A DNA stretch of 64,000 nt from Anisakis pegreffii (taxonomy: Eukaryota; Nematoda; Chromadorea; Rhabditida; Anisakidae): positions 1-64,000 of the forward strand of contig JAPYMA010000248.1 in NCBI GenBank assembly GCA_035041965.1, written 5' to 3'. How positions within the stretch are numbered: the stretch's first letter is position 1; each line of letters begins with the position of its first letter. The position numbers and the translations under genes are program-made. Positions 1 through 12,560 of the stretch are shown piece by piece. Under the pieces are notes generated by a model. It did no database searches. It was not told the origin of the DNA and saw nothing but the letters and a program-made list of their open reading frames with translations.

Positions 1-235
1 TAATATGAAGTATTCCATCGGAGATTCAAATTGAATACTTCTATCAATCGACATTCGACTGAATTCATCCTCCGATTATATTCTTCAAAATGTTCAACGG
101 ATCTGCAAGCTAATTGTATCCAGCATATTCAAAAACTCAGCGCCATTCAGTTCTGACGATCAACTATTTATTATCTGCAAGTAAGGGAACGTGGTGGATC
201 TTCATGGAGCAACAAACCTTCGAAAGCAGCAGAAT

Positions 236-390
236 TTTTAAAAAGTAAGAAAAATTTTGTAAAATAAAAAATAAAAATTAAAAAATTAAAAAAACAAAAG
301 CAAGAAAAATAAAATTAGAAAAAACAAAAAAAAATAAAAATTAAAAAATTAAAAGAAACAAAAAATAAAAATCAAAAGAAATGAAAAGCA
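236..390. repeat. A-rich low-complexity tract
   Basis: The tract is almost entirely A and T, with recurring short motifs such as AAAAATTAAAAAATTAAA and AAAAACAAAA. It is degenerate, without a fixed period. It is followed by a long T-rich stretch, so base composition changes strand across about position 400. Confidence 0.8.
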
Positions 391-1567
391 TTTTTTTGAA
401 ATTGAATGATTGTTCTGTTAATGTGCAATGTTATATTGCATGACTTTATTTTATTTGCTGTATTTTTTGTAATGTCATTTTAATAATGTATCTTGTCATT
501 GTTAGCTTTAAGCGTTTTTGTTGTTTTATTTTTGTTGTTAGTAAATGAATTGCTGATTGTTGAGCTTTTTTTCTTATGTTCTTGCTTGATTTTTGTGTGA
601 TCATATTCGTTTTATTGTTTTAATAGTGTCATGTTTTAGCTACTTAAAGTAGTTCGTGTTATTGTTTTATTGTTGTTTGTTGTTATGTTATTGTTGTTAT
701 TCCTTGTTGTTTTATTCTTGTGAATTTTATTAGTAATCTTTTATCAGTGACACTTGTTTTAAGTAGCTTCAAGTTTTTCTTGTTATGTACTTTTTAATTC
801 TTGTAAGCATAGTGATTGTGGTGCATTCAGTTGTATTATGTATTGTTTTATATTTCATGTTGTTGTTTCATTGGCCTGTTTTATCGTTTGGATTCTTTTG
901 TTTTATTGCTATATCATGTTAATGTTAGCTTTAAGCACTATTACAATATTGTTGTCGAGTCATTACTTATGTTGTAGCACAATTCAGTGCTACTATTAAT
1001 GGTGTCTTAATGATTTTTCAGAATCAGATTTATCATTCAGATGACCGCCCAACATCAAAAACCAGAAGAACAGTTTGTATTCTGAAGAAATTAGTGAAGA
1101 AATTACATTGATAATATTATTGGAACAATTGTATTCGAATGAGGTGTTAGTAAGTTTTTGTATTTTACATTCATTAGTCATATTCCTAAGTAAGAGGTAT
1201 TATTACATGATGGTGGTTCAGATGATTTAGATGATTTCATTACCTCATCGTAATGAGTTTCGAAAGTTCAACCCATTTGGATTTGTAAGACATCATCGAA
1301 AAAATAATGTTCGGAAGTTATCGAATTTATTGATGAAAAAATTGATCATTTTTAGAATGATTAACCGATAGGGGTGAGTGGTCAAAATTTTTAGTCAGCT
1401 GTTGAGTAGATAAGGGTAAGGAATCATCTAGCAGATAAGGAATCAAAATTTTTATTTAGTTATCCAGTGCTAGCCACTTTGCCTCCATGTGTTTTACTAA
1501 AATTTCGCACTCTATTCAAAAATGGCATTTTTTTTAAAAATTAACATCCTTCAAAAATGATTCAAAT

Positions 1568-1641
1568 TGCCATCAATCCTGGCAATTTTTATTAACATAA
1601 TTGAAAAATAATGTTAATAAAAATTGTCAGGATTGATGGCA
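1568..1641. repeat. Near-perfect 31-bp inverted repeat (hairpin)
   Basis: Arms at 1568-1598 and 1611-1641 are reverse complements over 31 positions with one difference, which would be a G-U pair in RNA. The loop is 12 bases. The total of 74 nt is the size of a microRNA precursor, but the near-perfect pairing and AT-rich arms also fit a tiny foldback transposon remnant. No open frame or other function is evident. Confidence 0.85.
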
Positions 1642-2186
1642 CAGTGCAATGCCATGCAGTAAATATCTACATCCTCCATTCGTCCGTTGTCTTGCATGCA
1701 CCATGTCCTTGTCTCTCTAACACCACTAACCATCGCATGTTGTTTTGCATGATACTAACCCGTAATCGGAGATAAGGGCCGAAATTACGGGTAACAACAT
1801 TAACTGTGATCGTGAATGTTGGACAGGTGAGTCATTATATGGCTTGCTGGCCCATACATCTCCCTGAAGATGTCCAACATTCGATTGTTGAATGTCTTTA
1901 GCAATCGACTCCTTCAACTATTTCAATACCAAATGAAATGTTGTCGCCTTTCATGGATGAACTATTATGCCGATTAGAAATACATCCATAAGCGATCGGC
2001 AATGTAGAAATTGAACGAAGAAAAATAGACTCTCTGTCTTTGTGTTGCCTCAGTGCACGCCCATTGGCTATCTACTACGACATCGCTTTATAGTTCACAC
2101 CCATTGTTCGTTCGGCGCACATCGTAAACGTATTTGTTAAATGTTGAATATTAAATTTCTAATTTGAGTATTTTGACTGTGAAAAT

Positions 2187-4087
2187 ATGTCTTTGAAAGA
2201 ACAGAATGAGCAGAAGGACGTGAAATTGATGGGTCAAGAAGAGATTTTTGTTGTGAACGACAACATTGGGCAGAGTAAACATGGTGGGCAAGATGATTCA
2301 GAATCGAAGGCAAACAGTGAAAATGTTGGAGATACGACTCTGTTAGATATGTACGCGAATGCGGTCAGCAGTTCATGTGTAAGTCAAGTTTTCCGTCATT
2401 ACAGCATTACATTCGTTCAAATTTCCATCGTTAACTTGTCATTATCAAGTTAACCGTCATCATTATTATGTATGTGTAATTATCTCATTTTCGTTAAAGC
2501 GTGTTGTTTTCATTTTAAGATGTATTCGATGAAACCGAAATTCAGCTGTATACAATCAGCTTTCTTTGTGAAGTTCAGTTTTTTATTTTAGTCGTTTGCT
2601 CCCGTGAAATTATGTGACATTCAGTGGTAGTTTAGGATGTTGGTGTATCATCTTCAAGAAACAACGATCCAAAGGAAAGCAATAATTCAAAGACGATGAA
2701 AACAACTCGTAGATCGGTTAGTGAATAATTTAGTTTTTGAATTTTTCTCATCTACAAACTCCTTGTGAAATTTTATCACAATGAATACTTCCATTATTCA
2801 CAATTGTTTAATATATGTGACTTTAATGTGTGACTCACTTTTCAGTGGACTGTTGGAAGCAGGTGTTTGGCTCCGTTTTATGAAGACAATTTGTGGTATC
2901 CGGCCGAAATTCGTCAGATAAATGAAGAGCGAAACGAATGCGAGGTATTGTATGATGGCTATGGTAATACAGATTGGGTGGACACGAATGATCTTGCCGG
3001 GTATTGTTTTGAATTTTCATCCTTTGAGTGCATAATGAGATTGGATTCACTCTAGAAATCAGTTTCCTGAGAGATAATAATGTGGCTTTGGTAAATTCTC
3101 TCAAAATTTCAGAATAGATGATGCTAGCGAAATGAATTCCGATACATCGGCGGCCGAGAGTGTGTCGCATCGTGAAGAGAATGTCTTAGTGAACGGTGGA
3201 GAATGCTCTAAATCGGCGAAACATCCAAATGCTGAAATATTTAAACGGGTAAGGTTTTATTTTCATGATTATGTTTAAAAATCTTTAAGCAATTTCAATT
3301 GACAATGTACATAACAAGTAGTTAACAGTATTTATGCTTGTTTTGTTTTTGTTCACTTAGCAATTCCTCAACAGTTCATTATAACCATAAGCGTCTCAGT
3401 TTCAAGTGTCATTTTCAATATGGATTATTTTTAAGTTATTTTCTCTGACAGCATCAATTGATAGTGTTTGGTTTTGCAAACTGTTAGGCTATTGAATGCA
3501 TTCGTTGTTGTGTGACATCTGGAAGAGTGATATTGATGTGATAAAAGGATGTATATAAATGGTGTTTGAGAGTTAAGTGATCCTGTTTAAGGCATCTCGA
3601 ATGCTTCCTTCAATAGCGCCTCCCGCACCACCCGCATTCTTAAATCAAATGAATAGAATGGGCGATGATCCTGAAAATACGGAAACAAATATGTTGATAT
3701 CGTGGTATATGTGTGGTTACCACACTGGCTATCATCAGGTTTCAGTTTCATTCTTTATATTTTTTATTTAAGTTCATTTCCCATCACTTCTGTGTGTCAA
3801 AATTCACAATTTATTGTTACATTATAATTTTTGACCTGTTGAAAATATAATGCGGATGGAATGAGACTAACTGACGGTTGTGGTTCGTTTGAGTTGCAAG
3901 GATCTGAACTGGTGTCTGAAATGAGCAGTCTTCTGATTGGAATAAGGAAGAGTTCTTGTTTTGCATCGCAAACTTTTATTTGGATTATTCTGCTGAGATC
4001 TTATGCAATCCATTTTTTCGATCGTTGTGTAATTTTTTATTATTGAAGGCTCTCAAGGATATGGCACAAGGATCGTCCAAAAAATAA
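2187..4087 (+). CDS. smn-1: Survival motor neuron protein (SMN)
   Basis: SMN is the core of the cytoplasmic and Cajal-body complex that loads Sm proteins onto spliceosomal snRNAs. I read six exons: 2187-2378, 2636-2716, 2846-3000, 3113-3248, 3592-3738 and 4049-4087. All join in frame and give 249 residues. Residues 49-63 (DTTLLDMYANAV...) match the N-terminal Gemin2-binding segment. Residues 92-143 form a Tudor domain with the aromatic set W..L..Y..YGN that binds dimethylarginine. A short proline run (PSIAPPAPPAF) precedes the C-terminal YG box SWYMCGYHTGYHQ, with tyrosines 227, 231 and 235, used for oligomerisation. The length is close to that of other invertebrate SMN proteins. Exons 5 and 6 use AAG acceptors (TTTAAG and TTGAAG). 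The last exon of 12 codons, ending GSSKK-stop, is the least certain part. Identity is sure from the Tudor domain plus YG box; the symbol follows C. elegans usage. Confidence 0.93.
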
Positions 4088-4317
4088 CATTTCGCAAATG
4101 AATATGATGTGATTCATTGTCATGTGAGTGATGATTGTTATGGTCGATATTACCAATTTTTAATATCATTTTGACTCGATAAATGGATTGAAAGCACTAT
4201 TCTTTGGTCAACTAACAGGAAAAATAATTTCAAGATTCAATTGCATCACTGAAAATAATAATACTCGTTTAATGAACTTGGATTGCTAAGAAATTCTGGA
4301 ATGTCAGTGTAGTTATT

Positions 4318-4323
4318 AATAAA
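4318..4323 (+). terminator. Candidate SMN polyadenylation signal
   Basis: The hexamer AATAAA lies about 230 bases downstream of the SMN stop codon. It is the first canonical poly(A) signal that I noticed after the gene. Cleavage itself cannot be located from sequence. Confidence 0.4.
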
Positions 4324-7090
4324 GGAGAGTATACAATATTTCATTGCCGTTGGCATTTCGTAGATGAGGGATTACTTATTCTAACTGAATACGAGTGCAT
4401 GGTATAATATATTGCTAACAATGAAGAAGAAGTGTGCAGTCTATATATGGAACATAACTGATGGAACTGAATTGTGTAAAAATATTCATATTTTCAGTCG
4501 AATATGGCAAGTGCAATACTTCTGTTCAATTTTTCTGTTGTGATTTTGTTTTGGGATCTATAATTTTTACATTTCCTCATGAGGATTTGTAAATATCGTA
4601 ACTGGTGGAATGTCATTATCCTATATGCTTGTCAACACTGCGACGGTTTTGGGAGGTTTTAGCGATTAATTATTCATAAATGTGGACTTGGGCAGATTTT
4701 TAGACGAAGCGTATGGCTTGAAGAGACAAGTTGCATCTTTCGAGAAACCAAAAGTGTTGTTTCGATCGTATTTATCAATGAACAACTGCGAGTTTTGTGA
4801 AGATTTCATAGGATTGCCTTGATCTAATTGTAAGTACTTTTGGTTTTAAGAGTTCATCTTGTTTAAGTGACTGTTTGTGATTTTCTGATGGTGATAGGTG
4901 CAGTCGGGTTTATGGAAAATCTGTCGAACACCCATAGCAATGAAATTGAATGTTACAAATTCATTAGTTTTGATTTATTTTGTTCATTTTGCTTCTTGTT
5001 GTTGATGTTTGATCGTACATCTCGGAATTTTATTTACTTCTGTTCGAAACAAGTAAACAAAATTCTTTAGTATTACGCCTCATTTCCTGCTATCTCAAGC
5101 TGTCTCTTCTCTCTCGCTGTTTTTATCCGCTTCTCTCTTTGTTTTTCTTCTCCGTATAACTAGCAAACAAAAATAAACATGAACGTGATTGATTCAATGC
5201 ATTCAGAATGAAATTTCCGTTCGGTTGAGAAATAGCACTGACTAAGGGATTGAAATTTGTGATGAAATAGTTATCATGTCGAACTCAGAGGAACGAAACA
5301 TGTCGAAATTTGTCGGATCGGCGAAGAATCCTCAGGAAAGTTAACAACAATGGATCGAGTCATACGACAGTCTGAAAAATAGCATGATACAGCTAATTTC
5401 AGCTCGTTGAATGAGCGAACGAGCAATAGAAAGAGATTTCAAATGAAGATGGTTGACTGGCTGGTTGGTGTGAAGCAGATAAAATAGACACGACAAACAG
5501 GTTGTACAAGATGATCGCTATTTCCTATGCTTTACCTCAAATGCATTTCAATTCAATATCGCTTCTCGTTCTCTTCGTTTCCACAACTGTTTTACTGGTA
5601 TCTCCACCTCTCTCACTGTCAGCATCGCATCCTTCGGCGATGAATTCGACTGCATTTGCGGCTGGTCTATTCGAATGAACATCTCGTCTAGTTGTGTTCA
5701 TATTCGTCGTATGCACGTTGTTTTGCAATGAATGCGATGTATGTGATACGAATGTGTTGTTTGCTTGTATGCGTATATGAATTTGCATGGTTGCATGTGT
5801 CTGGATTTAGTTATGTGTCTGTTAGGATGTAAAGCATGACAGAGCAATGACACTCGTATAAGACTATAACTGACTAGAGGCAATGCGATGAAGCACATTC
5901 CTTCCCAATTGCTTTCAATTCATTTGATGCATTTATTTATTTGCCCCTGATGATCAACTGATATAGTATTGTTGGCAATTTTTATTATAGATAGTTTAGC
6001 TGAAAGGCTCGAGTTTTGGCATTGGTTGGGCTAACGTTCACCCATATGTTCTGGTTCGGATTAATACATGAGCTCATTGGTGGCTAAATAATATCTCTGT
6101 TATACGCGCTAGATCCACATATGATATGCTCGCTCGTATTAATTCAATTTTGATCACCATCACCACTTCATTTGTTTTTGTTGTTTATTTCGTGCGCTTG
6201 TTGTTTTGTTTTAAACTGAATTGACGGATGAATGAATGAGTCGTAGGGTAAAGAGAGCAACGATTTCGTTGGTTGTTCTGTTGACGTTTTTCATCATCAT
6301 CTGTTCGGTCAATTTCCAACAGAACCGAAAGCAATCAGTTGGAGAATTCCTTTGGATTGTGTGTGTTTTGATTGTTGTTTCACAAATTTGCATTTGTAGC
6401 GGAAAAAGTTTACGCTATGTCGTGCAGTTTTCATTGATCTTCGTATTGTGCGCTTGCACTTGATCGATAGGATGCCACTTCTTGCAAACGCTGTATATTT
6501 GAAAGAGTAAGGATAGAAATTATTGTTAGATGGGAGATGTAATGAGATATTCATTGGAATGGGTTGACGATACTGGTCACGAATTGAACAACAAACATGA
6601 GGATCTACAGGAATAATTGTTCCATATGAGCGATTTTTTTTTTGTGATAATGAGAGATTTCGAACGGTTATGAGTTTCATGCGTTAAATGCGTTCACGTC
6701 ATCAATTTATGTTGAGGTAATCGAATCAATGCATTGTGTGTTGAGGCATTGCAATGTTGAGGCAATCATTGCAATCAATTTAAATTGTCATCTCTGCGAT
6801 AAATCTGTAATGTTGCATGAAATATGCAATGTGCAATTATGCGGTGCGATTTGTTCAGTCATTCGCGATCAGATCAATGTATTATCAAGGGTATTTATGC
6901 CACTTACGTAATATTTTATATTACGACTTCTGAATCCAAACATCATTTAATGACCGTTCGTCATTGAAGAGTTCGAGTGAAAATCATCACTTCAGTAATC
7001 ACCAAGGTGAAATTCCTAATTAATTTCATAATTTCCAAATGAAGTTTAGTCTCATTTGCATTAAATGATCTGGTTCTTGAACTCAGATTC

Positions 7091-7135
7091 AGGCTTAACC
7101 TGAGGCTTGGGCTTGAGCTTAGGCATATGCTCAGG
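7091..7135 (+). repeat. Degenerate telomere-like hexamers (GGCTTA/GGCTTG)
   Basis: Four or five imperfect units of GGCTTR occur in a row, followed by TTAGGC itself. GGCTTA is a rotation of TTAGGC, the nematode telomere repeat. The run is very short and degenerate, so chance is possible. Confidence 0.3.
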
Positions 7136-8378
7136 CCCACAAAGGACCAATAATGTTTACTTATGATAGACGTTTTGTATTAGTTTCTTCATGATGTATA
7201 GGTGTATAGGTGATATCTATGGAAAGTGGAATGAATGAATCACAGCGCATTGAATTTCTCGCGAATACAAACAATTTCTTATAGAAGCTACAAAAAGCAT
7301 GACAAACAATCAAGCCAGCAACTCATAGTCTCAACAATGAACTTCAATTATCACTCACAAATGTCTATTTATGAGCGATTTTCAATGTCATCTAAAGTTT
7401 TGCGTACACATCACATCACCAATTTGCACTCGTCACTCTCTTTGTCATTTGTATTTTTTTTTGATGGAGTGGGACGAACAAACGAACAACTCTCGTATCT
7501 CATTGTCAGAAAAAATTGCAGAAATGTTTCACCTCCCAACCATCAGATCTTTCAGAAAAGAAAACCTCAAATCTCAAAGTTCCATCAATATCAGATTCTG
7601 TGAAATTGCTCTCATCGAGTTATTCATCTGCAACAGAATTCAATCACATTAATTCTGGAAACTTGTTCCATAGTGATGCAAATCAACATTCCTCTCTCAT
7701 AAACCTCATAAACTTCATATGTCCTATTTTTTTCTTTTGTTGCATGATTGCAGTGATCAGTTGCTTTGGCTGCAACAGGTTCTCTTGGCATTTACAATGA
7801 AATCGATGAATTTCATCTTCTTTCAATCAATAGAAGAAATTCAGTTTGTTTGATCGATGATTGACGTGGTGATTGTATTTAATTGAGCAATGAAAAGAAG
7901 AAGAAGTATAATGTGTTCAATGAGTGATCGAATAAAGTCAGGTGAGTGCCCTAGACAAACAATCAAATAGGATTGTTTGAAATTCAAGCAACGATTCTGA
8001 GACTAGTTAGGGTCTCATTCTGTATTCAACGTAATATTCGACAGATTTATCCAGCGCAAGCATAATTTATTCCTCTGCTAAAGTAACGATATCTTAATAT
8101 ATCTTAAGAATATCTTAAGATATCTCAAAAATAATTTCTGCATTATTGTGTAATTTACATTGGCAACCAGCGAGTATTAATAGTACTCTATGAATATTTT
8201 CTATGAATATTGAATATTCAAACGTATCAATTGTGTAGTAAACAGAAAGTTGATAATCTTTTTGAACTCATGCATCGCCATCATGAAACTGATTATCACA
8301 GTATGCAAATATTCAGTTTTTGTTCAGTTATTTTAATATTACGTTTGGAATACTTTTTATTCTATCAAATACCGATAA

Positions 8379-8585
8379 TTGTACACGATTGAAGAAATCG
8401 AACAGCAGCAGGGAAAGAAACTCAAGCTTGAGACAGGAGCATTTCTGTTATTGCTGCGTTCCATGCGAGAAGAAGATTTGAGTTCACTTAAAAAAGTAGT
8501 GTTGTCACCATTCGAACAGGCTTATCTTACAAGCCCAGATCTTCCTGAAAATGGCCATTCCCTAAGTGGCACACCAGTCCAGTAA
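8379..8585 (+). other. Unrecognised open frame, possible orphan exon
   Basis: This frame of 68 codons has a protein-like composition, with an acidic and glutamine-rich start (EEIEQQQGKKLKLE) and a leucine-rich middle (AFLLLLRSMREEDLSSLKK). No ATG begins it. A possible acceptor ends at the AAG just before 8396, which would make it the 3' part of a spliced gene. I do not recognise a family and see no partner exon nearby, so it may be a coincidence. Confidence 0.2.
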
Positions 8586-8880
8586 TCAAGACGTGCTTGA
8601 GATCGGACCGTCCGATGTAATGTCATTGATAAAAGTGAGCATAGTTGATTAAAGTTCAATTTCTTATTGCTAAAAGAATATCATCTAACTAGCGTACACT
8701 TTATGCAGACGCAAATTAGAGTGACCGTAGGGAATTCCTTCTTCGAAAGTATTTTTCCATAAGATAGCAATGAATGCATCTTCTGAAAAAAATAAGAGCA
8801 TCAAGAGGAAGTCATAAAGCAGCAGCAGAATAAGCCATATCTGCCCCAGGTTTAAGACTAGCCAGAAACTAAAATGAGCC

Positions 8881-8955
8881 AGTCTTAGCCTCGTGGTAAG
8901 GAGTCGCCTAATCGGGACAACTCCTGACTTCTAGGTCGTGTTTGAACTTTACTGG
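8881..8955 (+). repeat. tRNA-like fragment (possible SINE remnant)
   Basis: The sequence TAGCCTCGTGG at 8886-8896 resembles a Pol III A box, and about 45 bases on, GTTTGAACTTT resembles a decayed B box. No tRNA acceptor stem can be formed, so this is not a tRNA gene. It may be a worn tRNA-derived SINE head. Confidence 0.3.
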
Positions 8956-10904
8956 AGTCGATTTGGTCATTGTGGCCCCACTCCTGAGAAGGTACTTCAG
9001 CAACCAGTAACAGAGCAGGTGTCGAAGACATGCTGGCGATAATCTACGAAAAATAATCTGATTAAGAGATGAATCTAACTGTAATCGTCATCAGCTATTG
9101 ATCATATTCCGACGATGAGTCATAGAGAAGGAATTTGCACATTGAGTGTGAACATTTTTTCAAATTCAAACTCTCAATTCACAATTGTACACAGAATTCA
9201 AAAGATTTCATGTTTGTGTATTTTCTGAACGGCAAAATGATGCATCTTCGATCACTCATTACCATATTCTTATTGTATTACAATTATTATCCACTCGTTC
9301 TGTACACGCACATTGCTTACAGATGTTGAATTTTTTTGTTCGATTGAAAGAGTCATTTCCTTTTATTTTTGAAAGAGAACAAAATTTTTTTGTACCATTT
9401 GCATCGCAGATGTTTTGGATGTGCTGTTGAAACACACATCGTTTTATAATAATGATTACATAATTTATTCATTCCTATGCCCGTTATTCCCATTCGTAGT
9501 GGACTAAGTTCAATTCATTCTTTGAATCGACCACTTATATTCGAGTATTTATATGTTTTCTCATATTATAATAATTTGAATGGTGTCCTTGAATACCTGT
9601 CGTTTTATGTTTCTGTTTTTGCGTTTCAATTGCTGAACTCGTTCCTTTCTCCTGTTGTTTCGTTACCATAAATTTAATCCCTCCTCTCACCTCACCACCT
9701 GATGTAAACATAGTTTCACGCTTTCTATCAATCGCAGATTTGGGTTTAAACCTAGTCGTTGGCTCCAACCAGTGAGCAGACGCAAAACTCAGCCTGATGA
9801 TGTAGCTGCATTTCGGAGGTTATCAAAACTTTGATCACTTACACCTGAGGTTAGAAAAAAAAAAGCGATTGCGGGCGCCATCGTTTGGAAATGAGATCAA
9901 ATGTTTTAGCTGAGAAATAAGCCATAAATTACGAAGTGTTATTGGAAGCTGAGCGAAGTTGATTTTTATTTCATCTGTTAGTTTTTCTTCGCCGTTCATC
10001 GTTCTACTAAATGCACACAGCTGTTCAGTGTAAAGCCGCCTTGTGCAACGACTAATTCGTTCAGAAATGAAGTTTATTCATCAATTTTTTCTTTCTTTAG
10101 CCTCTGAGTATTGTGAAATCATCAGAATGTTGGTAAACGGAACTGAATCCGAACGAAACCTCTTGAGATCCAATCAAGCGAACGTTTTTCCCAAATATAT
10201 TGATCAAATTTTTCGCCTTATACCATTTCATTTTCAATAGTAACGATTAGGAAGGGGAACCGAAAACCTTTGCCTGGCCTGTTATAGGTGTTCACTTTTA
10301 ACCTTTGGGATTCACGCCATCCAGAGGGAAGGAATGAGAAGATGAGGAGAAAGCTGTTTGCTTATTTAGTAAGGAATCGAAATCTCTATGAGACTATTCA
10401 GTTACCGGATTTGCGCAGGTGCCGAATACCTCTGTCGAGATGTTTCCTGTTCATTATGAGCTCGCTCATTCCTTACCTAGTTATGATGTAAAACGCCGAA
10501 TTCCGGTCTATGCAAAACTGACTGAGACTCTTTGGGATTATCTGATATACTGTGTGTATTTTTTGGATGGATTTGGAGCGGAGGCTCACTTACATTCTTC
10601 TGATGATATTTTGTTCCACTGACGTATGGTATGGCACATTCGTTTATTATGAGCTTTGCGTGCATTCTGTTGTTTTCATTAATAAATAATTCATAATGCA
10701 TTCATTATGTAGCCGACCATATTTAGCATCTCATCTTTCAAATGCTCTCAGTTTTGTTCATGTAAGATTTATGGGAACGAGCGTGTTCGTCGCATAAGAT
10801 TAATATGCAATGTTTCGTCAGACACTATTGATTGATGGCTTTAAACGGATTATGTAATCATTTAGATTAAGATGGAGAAGAGGATAACTGGTCTGTCTGC
10901 ATGA

Positions 10905-10978
10905 TAATTATAATAATAACAATAATAGTCATAACAATAACAACAACAATAATAGTAACAATTATATCGATGACAGTA
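10905..10978. repeat. AAT/AAC trinucleotide-rich simple repeat
   Basis: The stretch is dominated by AAT and AAC triplets with occasional AGT, in no strict order. Similar tracts occur near 35040-35120 and 59460-59530. Confidence 0.7.
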
Positions 10979-12067
10979 ATGAACACCATATGCTAGATGA
11001 ATCGCAATCGCGAATGTTTAATTAGTTATCCATTGAGATTGTATTCTTGAATTTAGTGAGACTACTTTGCTGCTGCTATCGTGTGAAGATGTTAGCAAAA
11101 TACATACAAACATACATCGCCGACAGCATCGAATTCATTATTCGAAAGAAATTTGAAATAGAGACGACGATCGAAGACGTTTAAAATGCACATAGTGATG
11201 AGAGTTGTTTTGTTGGTTGGTTGGTTGGTTGATTGATTGATGGCGTTCCGTTCGCAAAAACATGATATGGGAATCAACAAATTATGTAATGAATGTAAAA
11301 TCATCTTTGATACGCAATGAGCGAACGGAAAACATGTGAAGTACCCGCAATTAATGTCAACTTAATATTGAAGTTGAGCAATTAATGTTGACTTATTAAG
11401 GTTAACTTATATGTCACTTCATTATCTGCTTTTCACCTGACTTGGCTAATGACAATTCATACTGCTGGATAATGGATGAAATAAGCGAGTTTCTGAATTC
11501 CATTACTGAATACGTAGCATTATTCTTGTGAAAGTTGTGTTCAGGTAGGTCACCTTGCATTCATACGACGAGGGAACAACGATTTTAAGCAATTTGAAAG
11601 ACTGTCAACTAGTCTTTTGTTTAAAATCATCATTAACTCAGTCATCTCCAGTTGGGTTTCTCTATCCGGCTTATGAGTGTTAGTGAGAGGTGTTGGAAAT
11701 AAGCCTGGCTAAAGGAAATTTGAATTTGAACATATCACTTACTACTGCAAGTCATCGAGCCGTATCTTTTCATTGGAATTAATTAATTCAATTCTTAATC
11801 GAATCATACCAGCTCAACCGGAAAAGAATGTTAGAATCTAGCACATACTTAGTCTAATCCAAGCCTAAGCTTACGTAGCAATCGATCACTCATTCTCTAT
11901 TGGAGAAAGAATTATTTCGAATGGAACTAATTCACGAACTGCTAAACATGCACTATTCTTCAAAAGCTCACATATTTGAAATGATGATGAATGATACTCA
12001 ATAACTGAGTTGTTTTCGATGTCGTTAAGTGATTTCAGTCATGTGAGGCAGTTTTGAGTTTTTCAGT

Positions 12068-12560
12068 AATGCAATATCAAGCCGAATAGTTTTTCTCCTC
12101 TAATAGTAAGATATCGACTAATCTCAATGTGCATCTTAATAAAAGGGCAATGAATTGGAACATAAAAGATTTCTGATCGATCTCGTCAGACAATAAATTT
12201 TTGCTTTTTTCTGCATATTATTCGGAACAAATATCAGTAAATTGCACTTCTACATGTGAATATATTTGGCGTCATAGAGATTTGTGAATGCTATGCTGTA
12301 CTGATGTGTAATCAAAAGGAATGGGGAAGACTGGTGGATGGCAATAAAATTCTGTGTGATAGCATTGATAACGTTGCTATCAGTCGGCTAGCAATACGTG
12401 CACGTTCTGTATTTGTGCTTTGCTCGAGGAAAGATATTTTCAGTATATTATTTTCAGTCATAGTTTCGATTATCAAAATCGAATCAGTAAAAGACTTGAA
12501 TAAAAGTTTATTGATGCAATGGTCAAGGTTATTGATTTAAATTCGTTGGTCAGTTTGAAT
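12068..12560 (+). pseudogene. Decayed fragment of an unidentified gene (left arm)
   Basis: This is the counterpart of the better preserved minus-strand frames at 51163-51812. Matching peptides include NKILCDSIDNVAIS and KVIDLNSLVSL. Here the frame is broken by an insertion, frameshifts and stop codons near 12256-12290 and after 12420. It lies about 1.7 kb 5' of the PLD start on the same strand. The family is not recognised; a stretch of the right-arm copy (GH..D.IVKVFDL) faintly resembles a WD repeat. Confidence 0.45.

Larger units (their letters stand above)
1..2186. other. Non-coding region upstream of SMN
   Basis: No gene is recognisable here. The region holds an A-rich tract near 236-390, T-rich sequence to about 980, and a strong hairpin at 1568-1641, listed separately. 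Short open frames, such as one of 63 codons on the minus strand at 1726-1917, have no recognisable similarity and look like chance. The SMN promoter probably lies in the last few hundred bases, but I see no clear TATA box or spliced-leader acceptor close to the SMN start. Confidence 0.5.
4324..12067. other. Intergenic region between SMN and the duplication
   Basis: About 7.7 kb without an identifiable gene. It contains short frames, simple repeats, degenerate telomere-like hexamers near 7091-7135, a tRNA-like fragment near 8881-8955 and a GGTT run near 11210. Two places have protein-like composition but no recognised family: plus-strand frames at 8379-8585 (68 codons, acidic and leucine-rich) and at 10288-10622 (two overlapping frames that would need a splice to join). 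They might be exons of an unknown gene or decayed mobile-element sequence; I do not call them as genes. Confidence 0.5.

Noticed and set aside
6236..6680. Overlapping frames of 75 and 123 codons on opposite strands
   Set aside because: There is no recognisable domain; hydrophobic runs on one strand mirror basic/serine-rich runs on the other, as expected for AT-rich chance frames.
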